From contig OZ234499.1 in assembly GCA_965153455.1 (NCBI GenBank), forward strand, positions 9,978,271 through 10,042,270: a stretch of DNA of 64,000 bases, given 5' to 3'. This DNA comes from Sphagnum compactum. Taxonomy: Eukaryota > Bryophyta > Sphagnopsida > Sphagnales. How positions within the stretch are numbered: position 1 is the first letter of the stretch; each line of letters starts with the position of its first letter. This document shows positions 22,991 through 34,689 of this stretch, one piece after another. The notes below the pieces were generated by a model. That model saw only the letters and a program-made list of their open reading frames with translations. It searched no databases and was not told the DNA's origin. A program made the position numbers and the translations under genes.

Positions 22991-25900
22991 TCAGATGTGC
23001 AGAGCTGCAGCAATGGAGCCAGCCAGGCTTAGGACTTCAAATGGCGGTCTTCCCATTACATCCTTCACAGTAGTTGCACATGAGTCTGTGATCCAGAAAT
23101 GAGCAAAACCATGTTCTGGGCCCTCTGTCCCCACAATTGCACAAACCACCATGCTTAGCTGGAGTCCCATGTTATTGTACGTAATCATAAGCCTTCTTTC
23201 AACCAAGATTCTTAACAAGAGGACCTACTCCACAACTTTCAACTGCGGGTAGACCTGCCAATTCACCACTCACTTATACTGTTTCCTCAGATGTCATTAC
23301 ATCCAATAGTAAACAAACTCATTTCTACAATTCTCAAACCCTGTAGCATAGATTCAGTACTGATCAACTCAAACTGTAAAGATCATTGAAAGTTCTAATA
23401 CCTGGGCAAACATTTGGCAGACTTGCTGTGAGCTAGAAATTTAGCACAAATTTTATGTGACTGAAAGAGAAATGTAAAAGATTCACTAGTGCTCCCCAAG
23501 ATTAGGCTGCAAAAAGAATGAGAACTGAAAATCTTCAGAGTCAGCAAAAGATTCAAGGGTTTACACCAACTGCTACTTTGCCAGTCATTTTATTCTCAAA
23601 CATCCCACAAACAGGACAGAACTGGAATTATAAATTCTTAGTTGTAATGCACAGGTATGGGCAATTACAGAAAGGAGAAAAGATAGGTGGAGACTTGCTC
23701 ACCTCCATTATCATGCTCAAAACGCTCCCAAGATCTCTTTGGGAAGACTGCATGTGTCACATAAGCACTTACTTTGGATGCACCATTTGCTCCTAGAAGC
23801 TTCTGAAAATGCCCACCCAAAACCACCATAATTCTTCAACAATATAGTCCTAATCAGGAGTTCAATGGATAAGTTCTAGAAACCTGGAAAAAGAAATGAC
23901 CACTTGTAAGCAAACTGCATATAGACAATGTACTCAACCATTTTGAACAGCCTTGGTAGTGTTGTTCTCAACGCAAGAAGATGTCTCAAATATATCTGAA
24001 CCGTACAAATATGTAAACACACTTGTATGGAGGAACAGGTTTTACACCTGACACTCAATGAGAGTGCCTCCTGATTGCACCAAATCATCAACAATGACAA
24101 CGTGTCACCCCTGTGGCTCTCCTTCCTTGAGCCTCACAATGCGGTTGTTGCCATCTCTCACCTTTGTGCATATAATCTGCAACCCATTCACACTTGATCT
24201 CACGTCCAATATGGCAATTGCATCTAGTTATGATCACTTATGTTGAATGTGAGTTCCAGGAAAACTCCAATATCAGTGTCTGTAAAAGGTCAAATTTGTG
24301 CAATACCGTAGGAAAATGTTGAAGCTGCTTATGGAAGCGCTTCCATGCTCCCTCATCTGGAAATGCTATGCTTATCTGCCACCCTTCCAAGACTTATTTC
24401 CACAAGTAATAATAATTCCATCCAGCTTTCTCTACAGAGGGGACCACCAAGCCTGCCAAAGAGTGAAGAATACAGCTAATATGATGGAATTTCACAATCT
24501 GCATCTGACAGGTGATGGAAGAACACACATTGTTGGCATCTGGCAGCTGATGCAGACGATGTTTCAGCAAGGGGATGCCACTTTCAAAGCATGGCAGCAC
24601 ATTGTCACCAAAATAGAACCTTTCCTGAGACCATTCAACTCACCAGCCTGAGACATTTCACCAAGAGAGAGAGGCACAAAACCAGTAAAAAGCTGAAAGG
24701 TACCGTCATGGAAATGATGCAAAACAAAAAAGTTGTAGGTGCTCAGAAGCTGTGACATGTTAGCAGATAAACATACTTGAAGCGCATGAATGTCAAAAAT
24801 GACAAGGCTTGTTGGACCACCCCTAGATATTGGGATATTGGACAGAATGCGGGCCAGAGTAAAGGCCGTGGCAATGTCACCCTCATCTTCCATGCGCTCC
24901 AAGGTTCCAGTTGGAAAGAAAGGCAAAACAAGAGTGAAGGAGGAGACAAACATGCGTGGCAAGGCATAAATGATGGAGAGCTGCTCAAAGATGACTCCTG
25001 GAGAGCTAAATGATGCCAAGAATGCCACGTGCTGACTGCGGATTCCATGAGCATTTGGTACAAACAAATTAGGGAATCCATCCGCAAAAGTCCTGCAACC
25101 AAAAAAAGAAGAGGTTCTTTCAAATCAGAATTGTGAAAATCCTTAACCCTAGAAAACCTGTTCTAAATTCTGCAACAAGCTTTGAGAAGCATGTGGCACC
25201 AAGCCCGAGAAAGGATACGTTGCAGATTCTGTAGTGCAGTTTTGTACTGCGAGTCAATACAAACAAAAAAAGGTTGTAAGAGAATTTGTGGAAAGGGGTG
25301 CGAACCCCCATTTGATGGACTTGAGCTCAATTGAGTCCGTCTCTGCAGCAATACGGCGTGCAAGATCCTCCGTTTCACTGCAATAGAACAGGCAGACCTG
25401 CGACCAATTCCGGTATTCTCATTCACGTAGCGGCTTGAAAGAGCGACACACTCTATCCTTGCCGCCGAATCACCGCAGTTCATCTTTCGAGATGCATGAG
25501 GCAATGAACGTCATTTCCCGCAGCAGAATGAAACAACAAGAACAATAGAATGCACCTGTTTCTTGTCCGGCCTGTCCAGAAGACCACACGTGTCGCCGTT
25601 GAGCTCCGCTGTCTCCGAACCTGCTGCCGCGAGAGCCGCAGCGATTGGAAGTGCAGGAATCGCCGCGTACATATCAGTGCTGACTACAGTTGCAGCCGCG
25701 GTCCCGGAACTAGAAGCCACGGTCAAAACTGTCGACGTCGTCGTCGTCGTCTCCCCCATGTCCTGCCGTTGCTCCAAGTCCCTGATATCCTCTACAGCAC
25801 GGCCACAGCGTCTCCGCACTTCCTTTCCCTTCGCTTCTCCGAAACTGGAGCTCCGAATCCGCTGTGAGATCAAAGAATTGCAAAACACGAAGCGCTGCCG

Positions 25901-26005
25901 CAAATAGAAATGAGAAGGAATTGTGCCAGGAAGAGAGTGAGAAGAAGGAGAAGAAGAAGAAGAGGGGAGGAACGCGGGAGATGAAGGAAGGGGCAATGCG
26001 GCCAT
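22991..26005 (-). CDS. PRS4-like: class II ribose-phosphate pyrophosphokinase (PRS4-like) with one in-frame stop
   Basis: The enzyme makes PRPP from ribose-5-phosphate and ATP for nucleotide, His and Trp synthesis. Eight minus-strand exons align with plant PRS4: 26005-25556, 25397-25306, 25092-24777, 24624-24529, 24375-24307, 24176-24048, 23802-23703 and 23124-22991. Phases agree and all introns are GT-AG. Motifs include [55 protein letters not shown]-type block, [28 protein letters not shown] (PRPP loop), [19 protein letters not shown] and [17 protein letters not shown]. In exon 6 codon 24105-24107 is TGA where relatives have Arg or Cys, directly before HVVIVDD. Everything else is intact, so this is either a very young pseudogene, a polymorphism, a sequence error or a recoded codon. 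The start is uncertain: ATG 26005 gives a Ser/Arg-rich, transit-peptide-like 82-residue leader, while ATG 25759 (MGETTTTTS) gives 379 codons, closer to the usual 330-340 aa. Confidence 0.85.
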
Positions 26006-26044
26006 GCGCACGCAGACTGCGTCGTCCCCTTGTCTTTGCTGCAA

Positions 26045-27545
26045 TTTCCTTCGAGTCTTCTCTTTCGCATTCTAGATCTCTTGCTTTCTCTCTCTCTCTC
26101 TCGTCGCCCCTTCTCTTGCCGCGCGTTGTCGGACGCTTACCGCCTAGCCTCTTGGCATGCTGGAGGCTTCAAACAGCTTTGCCACCTTGCAGTTCTGGCA
26201 CCACCTAATCGCGCCCTTGGTCACCACTTCTTTTTTTTGTGACACTAATGAATTGTGATTTAAATGTGTAATTCTCACATTCCATATAAACCCTTACAAG
26301 ATTGTGACTATAAAGCCAAAAGAAAAACCTTACAAAATAACCTTTTCATGCTAGAATAAAGATGCCTATTGTTTACATTTTTTACATGGCTTATTCTAAG
26401 CTCTACTATACATTATTAGATTTGAAAAAGGTTGTGATTTTGGCGTGTTTGAATGTGACGATTTATATTGAATTTGAGCTCCTTAACTATTAGCTTGTGT
26501 ATTTTGTCAATTAGATTTTTTTAATTAATTTTTTTTCTTGGTAAATTCACTTCTTTTTTTTGGCTTGTTTGCACTAGAAAATGTTTTTTTCTTTTCTCTC
26601 TAACTAGATTCATTGTTGTTAGTTTGCACAACTTGAACACAAAGCAACACTAACATTGCCAAAGGGAATTACAATTTACAAAACTTTAATAATTGTATTT
26701 AGAATTCTCCCATTAAAATCACATTTACAAAGAAAGCTTTGCAAATATTTTGTGCTACTAACAAGTGCGATAGTGACTCTAAATAATGGTGTTTTATACT
26801 AAAATGTATGGTTACCAAAAAATGTGTGACACAAACAAAAATGTGACTAAAATGGGCATGGTATTAAAGGGGGTTTACTGTATAAAAAATATAATCTATT
26901 GTGTTTGAGAGCTTCATTCAGATTTTTGCATGGCAAGCACATTTTTTCAAAAAAAATTGCAATTTCAAAAAGTAATTGATTAGTGCCGAAGCAGCCTAGG
27001 TAGGTACTATGGTACTTAAATTTGGCCAAAGGTGATGGCTCAATAATATGGTACTTGTTTGGTAACACAAAGTCTCAAATTCAAAATCATGGGAAAGCAA
27101 GTGAAAGCTTTCTCATGTCCTCCCCCACTAGCTTAACTTGGCACACTACCAACAGCTTGTTAGTCAAGTTGAATATGGTAGTGGGTGAGACTCTTTACAC
27201 ATTTTGTAAGGTCCCCACCAAGGTTTCATCATAATTTAGCACGTTTTTTAAGGCCCTTTCAGACATAGAATTAGTTACTAAAAAAAAATAGGGTTACAAT
27301 TAAGGTAATAACAAAAAGTTAAGGTTACTTTTTATTTTTGAACTTTTACTTTGCTCAACATTACATTGCTACAACTATTCATATAGTTTACTAAAGTAGT
27401 CCTAAAAATAGATATAATAGCTATTGTCACATTTGTTATCAAGAGTGACAATCAATAGGCAAGTTAATCCACATGTTACCATGATGGTTTTTGGGCAGTA
27501 CGCAAGTTTTGTCATAATGGTTTTGGAAGTTATAAAGTCTTTTGC
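26045..27545. other. upstream flank of PRS4-like gene, then AT-rich intergenic DNA
   Basis: The first 200 bases carry a (TC)n run (about 26083-26103) in the probable promoter or 5' UTR of the minus-strand gene. Beyond about 26230 the sequence is AT-rich and non-coding. At 27205-27235 it contains tgtaaggtccccaccaagg followed by tcatcataat, which recurs nearly unchanged at about 33476, so both places hold copies of one dispersed repeat. Confidence 0.4.
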
Positions 27546-27550
27546 TTTGT

Positions 27551-27690
27551 CATCTCCTTTGATAGTTTATGTGCTTTTCACATCGATTGCTCCTACATCA
27601 TCTCCTTTGATAGTTTATGTGCTTTTCACATCAATTGCTCCTACATCATCTCCTTTGATAGTCTATGTGCATAGCTTGCTCTTATGTTGT
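27551..27690. repeat. 48-bp tandem repeat, about 2.7 copies
   Basis: Units beginning tcatctcctttgatagt start at 27551, 27599 and 27647, exactly 48 bp apart. The first two differ by one base (cgattg/caattg), and the third degenerates after about 25 bp. Because 48 is a multiple of three, the plus frame repeats the peptide SSPLIVYVLFTSIAPT, but no wider gene supports translation. Confidence 0.9.
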
Positions 27691-28389
27691 CTCCTTTTAC
27701 AATCCATGCTCTTGTGTCATTATGTTGCACTATCAAAATTGTTATTAAAGCTTTAGTTTTTGTTCTTATTTTTGTTCTCCATTTTCTATTTTTTGTTTTA
27801 ACTATATAGATGTTCAAGGTTTTTTTTTTTAAAAAAAACTTTTCAACGAAATTGAACATCTTTGCATGTCTTTTATTTTACAATGTTTGCAATTATGCAA
27901 GTGTTTTTTATTTCTACTTTTCATCGATTCTTTTTGTTCTTTCTCATTCTTATATTGTTAATATTGTCCATTTGATCTTGAAGTTTTAATTCCTTTCTTC
28001 TTATGTTACTTGAAATCAATTTTTGAGCTTTTAATCAATTCAACATAAAACCATTGAAAGTTGTTTTGTTGATACATTTCTTTCAAATTCTACTACAAGC
28101 ACATCAATCATTATTGTGGCGTTATGAAATTGAATCAAATGTTTTGTGTTTATTTTCATTATAGTCTACAAAGTCTAATGCCACTTTCCATACCTTGATG
28201 AATGCTTTGATTCTACACTAGCATAGATTTTCCTACATTTACAAGTTGATATTCAACCAAGACTTGAGCAAATGTGTGAAAGCTAGGTCTACAATTTGGT
28301 ACTCACTTTCTAACAACACGATACAATGACTTGAGATCAATTGAACATTTCAAAGTCAATAAAAGAAATTGTTGGTTGGTTGACTATGA

Positions 28390-29130
28390 AGTTGAGGCAT
28401 TTAACACATGATATAGTACCTAGTACTTGTCAATTTGTGTTGCATGTTCCTTTTACAAGCTTGCTCATGGAGTAGCATGCCTCCAATGTAACAAAATGTT
28501 TGTTATTGTCAAGTCTACATTCCATTTGGTTTGTGTATGTAATCAACATGGTTTTGAAGAATCAAATCAAATGACCAAAAGGGGAAAACTTGGCAATGTT
28601 GGTGGCTAAATTCGAGGAGTTTTTTGGCTTGCCATCTATTCATGGTGTTGTTGATGTCACTCAAATCCATACCCAAAAATCCAAATGCCCCTTTGCATAA
28701 AATCTAAAGCGTATCTAACATCCAATTACAAGTTATTGTTGACTCATGGAAAAAGTTTAAAGATGTTTTCATAAGTATGTCAAGTTTGATGAAAATGTTC
28801 ATATACTATGGATTTTCAACCTTGTACTAAAAGGCTAACCATGGGGATTTGTTTCACTTGAATCACAATGTAGAAAAAATAAACTTTATTTGATTAGAGA
28901 CAAAGGTTATCCTTTGCTCTCTTAGTTGATGATTCCACACAAATAGGTTGGCAATGTTCACCATACCATCCTTGAGGCATTGTTCAACAAACACCTTTGC
29001 TGAGGTCAAAAGAGTGTTATGAGAATATTTTTAGCATTTTAAAGGAGAATTTAGAAAACTAATTATGATGTAGTGATTTATTGTTGTATTTTTTACAACA
29101 TGATCTTGGAAAAGAAGGACTTTGATTGAT
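28390..29130 (+). pseudogene. PIF/Harbinger-type transposase relic
   Basis: Across frames the plus strand reads as a plant Harbinger DDE nuclease. The fragments are FYKLAHGVACLQCNKMFV with KSTFHLV (about 28447-28540), FEEFFGLPSIHGVVDVTQIH (28608-28670; family form GLPNVIGAIDGTHI, with the first catalytic Asp), FVSLESQC, RDKGYPLLS and LMIPHK (about 28900-28940; family form GDKGYPLLPWLM), HTILEALFNKHL, and CCIFYNMILEKKDFD near 29083-29125. Stops and frameshifts break it repeatedly. Terminal repeats were not located. The neighbouring minus-strand open frame 29144-29449 is not clearly the element's second, Myb-like protein. Confidence 0.75.
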
Positions 29131-29139
29131 AGTCTAACT

Positions 29140-30720
29140 AAAACTAAAAACATTTGTGAAAGTTTTGCATCAAACTATAAAACATCAAAAAGATACTATA
29201 ATATAGAGCAAACCATTGGCAATGAAACTTAATCAAAATTACAAGGTGTTGAAATTTCAAGAATAGGTTAACAAAATATTTTGTAACAATTTGGAAACAA
29301 GTTGTGCAAAGGACATTGATCCTTTGTTGAATTTCAACTTTTTGGTTTTCAACATCAAAGTTCAATGAATTGGAAAGTTTTTTAAATGTGTCCATTATTT
29401 TGTCTTCACCTTCAATCCAATTGTTCAAACTTGTTAATCTTGTTGTCATGATGAGTTTAAAGATTGTTTGGATTCACCTAATTTTGAGTTGCAACTATGG
29501 CCTTTTTTTATAAGTCTAAAGGCAAGTTATAGGTGTAAAAAGGAGTGATTTGTCTTAGATGAAGGCATGGCACATGGTAGTATTTAGTTTAAAAAAACAC
29601 TTTCACCATGTCGTTGTTTGTCGTGAATGTTTTTGTCTTGCTACTTGAGATATTTCAATTAATCATTGATGGTGCATTCATGGATCTTGGTATGACACTC
29701 CTCACTTTCCAATTGCATGAAGTTAATGTGACCCTTTACCTACATTATGATCTTGTTGGTTTTGTTATTGCATCTATGACAAATGAAGAAATGTTTAAGT
29801 ACTTGCATTTCATCCCTATGCTCCCCAAGTGTGAGTAAATTCTAAAAGTTGTGTTGGGCTAGCACATGTAGTAGGAGCATTAGAAAGATTCATGAAGGTA
29901 CATTAAGGTTGTGAACTATCCACATGATTAATGAAGGTACGTTGAAGTTATAAATTGTTTACATAATCATCCAAATTCACAAAATTTACCCATGCTTGTG
30001 CATTGGCATCTAGTATGCAATCATCACCAAAATGTTCTATGAACAAACATCATTGTGCAAAATTGTGTTCTTTTTGTGTGTCACTTTTAGGTGGCAATGT
30101 CATATATTTCCCATCTCCTTGGGCTTATAAATCTTTGACATGAAATGGAGCCTTGACCATTTACTCTCCCTTAAAAACTTCATAGTATTTTTTTATAAAA
30201 GTGTCAAGGCAACTGAAACTTATCATGCTCATATATAGTCAATTCCCAAAAGGATGATAATGATGGTTGATGCCTTTGTGATAATTGAAATATTCTTGTA
30301 ATCAAAATTCAAGCCATTCCATTTGTCCTTGCACATTTTGCCATTGTGAGTAATCTTGGTTTGAACTTGCTTCTAAAGCTCTTTTGATATTCTATTCTAG
30401 TGTTATGCAATAGGCACCATATGAACTTTCGAATCTACCAACTCCTTTGGAAGCACATGTTTATAAAAGCCAAAAGTTTGTTTTATTCCCAATTCTTAGT
30501 GCTCTAATGAACTCCATGACTTCCTCCTCTTGATGATGTTCCACCTTTCCTTCATGTTCACAATGCCAAAATGCATTTTTCATGACTAGGATATTTTGCA
30601 ACTATGTCCTAATTTAGTCTGTAGTCATATGTCCATTACACATATAGTTTTAATCATTATATTATGACTACATGACCTAGGGGGGACACTTAGTGTAAAT
30701 TTGGGATCTATGTGCGTCAA
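29140..30720. other. intergenic, nothing recognised
   Basis: AT-rich sequence with short open frames of no known family (29144-29449 minus; 29608-29838 plus). No RNA gene or repeat stood out. Confidence 0.3.
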
Positions 30721-30733
30721 ACGACCATTTTTA

Positions 30734-30750
30734 GGGGGGGGGGGGGGGGG
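30734..30750 (+). repeat. 17-base poly-G tract
   Basis: Seventeen consecutive Gs followed by tgtgttattt. The G-run-then-TGTG order resembles the tract at 10446-10477. A (TA)n run lies just downstream near 30811. Confidence 0.95.
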
Positions 30751-31019
30751 TGTGTTATTTAATAATTGTCCAACCTATTTTTTATCACCTTATGATTATT
30801 TAAGTTATATATATATATATATATGAAAACCACCCTATATTAATTATAATCCATTATTTCAAATTATTACATACCCTATATTATAATTAAATTGATTATT
30901 TGAATAAAATGTACCCTATTTTTAACTAATTAACTTATTATTTTAACCCAACAACCAATATATTGCACCTTATATTCTTACTCATGTATTTTCTACCTTT
31001 TTATACTAGTGTTGCCCCC

Positions 31020-31735
31020 GGGCTACATGACTATAAGGTAAGTATCTAAGTTGGGTACTTAGAGCTAATATGTATCTAACTTAGGTATTACAAGTATGTA
31101 GTACCTAAGTTAGATACATACTAGTCAAGTACCTACTTTAAATACCTACCTAATAGGTACCTAGCACATACCTACTTTAGATATATACTAGTTAGGTATT
31201 AAGTACCTACCCACTACATACCTAAGTACTAGTAGGTACCTAAGTGAATATGTACATTCGTATATATTTACCTATTTTAACTACTAGGTAATAGGTATGT
31301 ACTTACCCTAGCTAGGTATGTACGTATTAATTACTTACCCACTTTGGTACATCCTACTTACTAGGTAGGTACCTACTTTAGCAAGGTGGCTACACCTACC
31401 AAGGTACCTATTAGGTAATAGCCACCTAGTAGGTATCTAATAATATCTACTAATACTAGTAGTAAATACGTACTAGAACCTATCTTAGATACATGTTAAG
31501 TAAATAGGTACCTACTTAGTCACTAGTTAGCTACTAATAACTACCTAGGTAAAAATGTACCTTTGTACCTACCTTGGCTACTCGGTAATAGGTATGTACC
31601 TACCTAGGGTACATATTAGATACTTACCCACCTTGGTACATACTACCTACTAGATAGGTACCTATTATGTTATTAGGTAGGTTATATGTTATTAGGTAGG
31701 TACCTTAGCTAAATAGTTAGGTTATTTAAAGTAAG
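31020..31735. repeat. palindromic TAGGTA/TACCTA low-complexity tract
   Basis: About 700 bp consist almost entirely of variants of taggtacctact, aggtatgtac and gtacctaagtt. The core aggtacct is its own reverse complement, so the tract is palindromic at many scales and could fold extensively. A sparser continuation built on gcctagg/aggttag runs at about 31860-32060. No coding content. Confidence 0.8.
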
Positions 31736-31783
31736 TTAAAAAATAATTGTTTAGATAATGACAACTCCTATCATGTAAAAAAA

Positions 31784-31856
31784 TGTGGTGCAATGGTTAA
31801 AGACTTCATCTTTCAATGTGAAGGTGAAGGATTCAAGTTTTCACAATTGCAACCTA
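31784..31856 (+). repeat. tRNA-like sequence, probably tRNA-derived SINE head or decayed tRNA
   Basis: The segment shows an A-box-like tggtgcaatggttaaag, an anticodon-arm-like hairpin cttca...tgaag, and a B-box-like ggattcaag inside a short T-arm (gaagg/ttttc, with two G-T pairs). Ends ggtgcaa and ttgcaacc can pair. The anticodon loop is the wrong size for a working tRNA, so I read it as a tRNA-derived repeat and not a functional gene. Confidence 0.45.
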
Positions 31857-32064
31857 ACCTTTAAGTCTAATTAGGCTAGGTTAAATTGTTAGCTTAACTT
31901 AAGCACCTAGTCTAGCCTAAATTGCTATTTAGATAGGTTAGCCTACATAATTCCTAGGTAGGTTAAGGCCTACATTTTTAGCATGTAGGCTAGTTTTTTA
32001 GCCTAGCAAACCATAGGTTTACCTAGCCTTGGCTAGTAAGCTAAAAGAATAGCCTACTAGCCAT

Positions 32065-34265
32065 GTTTTCATGGTTGTAGTTACACCATACATCATAGTC
32101 ATAAAAGACATGTCGTTCATAATTATAGTTGTAAAAGACATTTTTAAATATGATGTGTCCTTTACAACTACATAGTCATGTAACAATGACAACTAACAAT
32201 CTAGTCATAGATGGAGTCATGAGAGACACGTTTTGGCCTTATGGTTGCAATGGTGATGCATTCTCTGATTCCATCACAAATCTAACCAACTATAAAACAT
32301 GATGCAAGGAAATAAACTACAACCATTGATGAAAAGTTGTGAAAAGACATTTTATAATAATTGAAGTTGTTATGATCATTAGACAATTAGATCGAAAGAC
32401 CTACAAGGAGCACTACATCATTTTACAAAAAACTATAGAGTTGACCAATAGGGTGTTTTGTGATGAGTGGTTGAGGAGGTTTTGCAAGGGGGGTGAAAGC
32501 ACACTACGGGGGGGTCACTTTAAGCAAGAAAATGTACTTTTTTTGGGGTATATTTTGGTATATTTTGGGGGCATTTCTTCTTTGATTTCATCTAGCATTT
32601 TGATAAACACATAAAATGGATTTTGATGCAAAGGCTTCCAACATGATTTTTGTCATCATTCAAATGAAAGTAATTTTTCAACAAAATGTTTTTTTTCAAC
32701 ACACTTATGTTCGTTTGAATGAAAAACTTGTCCAAATGTTTTTTGTGAAATCACATGAGCCAAACTTTTCAATTATAACTAAAATGGTGTAATCAATTCA
32801 TATTCAATATATGACTATGTACCCCATCAAGTTTTGCAATTATTTGAATCATTGTAAGAGTATATTTGCACTTTGCAATATATTGTGACAACATCTAAAT
32901 TCTCACAAATATATTTTTTAGCCATTTAATATTAATTAAAAAATTAGTTTCTTTTAACAATTTTATTATTTAGCTATTGAACTACCTTATTTTGAATCCA
33001 ATTTATTAAAACCTCTTTTAATATTGGCTTGGTGGAAGTTGAAAGTTGTAGAGTTTCGAAAAACAATATTTGTGACCACATTTTTTGGCCATCATAGTGT
33101 GCTTTCACCTAGGGATGCGGGGAAACAAATAGTATGTTAGTAGTTTACTCATCTTTTTTTCAAAACAATACTTGTTATTGGCAATGATCATTGACAGGTG
33201 TTAGGAATATATTTTCTTGAAAGATTTTCCTATTTGAAAATAAAATTACTATAAATTTACCATTTTTGTTAGTCATATTGATAATGAACCAATGACATGC
33301 CACATGGTGCCATGTAAACTATTTACTTCCAAAACATGTTTGAATTTTAACAAAAATGAAAAATAATGATGCTACCAATGGCTATATCTCCATGTGTAAA
33401 TAACATTTAAACAAGTAAGGAAAAAATATGGTATTCTGTGAAACCATTGTTATGATTTAAAGGGTTTTACACAATTGTAAGGTCCCAACCAAGGGGTCAT
33501 CATAATCCAAAAAAGTTATAAGCAAGAGAAAGGTCTATTTTTTGAACATTCCAAAAAAACTGATACTTTCCATTTGGCTAGTAGGTGGAGTGGTAGGTGC
33601 CTCAAATCCTCAAAGGTTTCATTTAATAGGCCCTTCTTGTATAAAATACTAAAAATTCAATGGTGGACAAATCCCAAAATTTCCCTAGTTCTAGTGTTCT
33701 ACCATATAATGAACATTCTACTATTCATAATGTAATTTTCAAAAAGAAATTCTTTCTTATGTGAAACATCTTTAAAGGCAAAACGGTCAATATGCACTCA
33801 AAGGAGCCAAAAGTGTTACTTTACATTAGTCATGCATGTCCTTTTCCCCACAATAACTTTTTCATATGAATGATTTTTTGAATGATTTTTTTTGCAACTT
33901 GTTATGAAAAATGATTAGAATTGCCCCAATAACTCAAAAAAAAATTCTTAATCATTTTCGAATAAATATGAATTTGTAAAAATGTACATATTCCTTGCAA
34001 ATTTTATGTTTCATCTTGAGAAATGATAATAATTTGAAATCATACCAAAAAATGTAATGTCGAATTTAATGTAATATAAACTACAACTTTGTTCAATACA
34101 TCATGTACATTATACCCCATTTATATGTGGTAAAACACCCTTGAAGTTTTGAAGTTCTAAATTTTCAAATGTACTTACTTTGAATTTTCAAAGTTTTAAA
34201 ACTCCACATTTTTGAAATTGTGAATGTTTTTTTAGGGTGTCCAATAGGTATTATCATCTCATATT
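32065..34265. other. AT-rich intergenic, nothing firmly recognised
   Basis: A plus-strand open frame of 91 codons at 32339-32614 has no family I know. At about 33476-33510 lies the second copy of the tgtaaggtcccaaccaagg repeat seen at 27205. Otherwise featureless. Confidence 0.3.
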
Positions 34266-34270
34266 TTTTA

Positions 34271-34682
34271 CCATTAATTTACTTCTATTATTTGAGTCCT
34301 TTGAAAGTCCTTTGTAAAAATGTCTTTTTCTAATGATAGAAATTTTCATTTTCAAAAGTCCTTATCTAAACCAAAACTTAAAATTGGATCAAATGGATTT
34401 TTAATTTGATTTTCTTAACATTCATGTGTGTCAAAAAGGATAATGTGCCATGATTACCATAGTTTCAAATGGCCATACCATTAATTTACTTCTATTATTT
34501 GAGTCCTTTGAAAGTCCTTTGTAAAAATGTCTTTTTCTAATGATAGAAATTTTCATTTTCAAAAGTCCTTATCTAAACCAAAACTTAAAATTGGATAAAA
34601 TGGATTTTTAATTTGATTTTCTTAACATTCATGTGTGTCAAAAAGGATAATGTGCCATGATTACCATAGTTTCAAATGGCCA
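34271..34682. repeat. 207-bp direct tandem duplication
   Basis: The block from ccattaatttacttctatta to agtttcaaatggccata (34271-34477) is repeated immediately at 34478-34682. By eye the copies differ at only about one internal base (ggatcaaatgg versus ggataaaatgg) plus the end. Such near-identity in otherwise decayed DNA means the duplication is recent. Confidence 0.95.
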
Positions 34683-34689
34683 AAAAAAA

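Noticed and set aside
25550-26242. Several plus-strand frames of 70-114 codons
   Set aside because: They are antisense to exon 1 and the 5' flank of the PRS4-like gene, in GC-rich low-complexity sequence, with no recognisable product.
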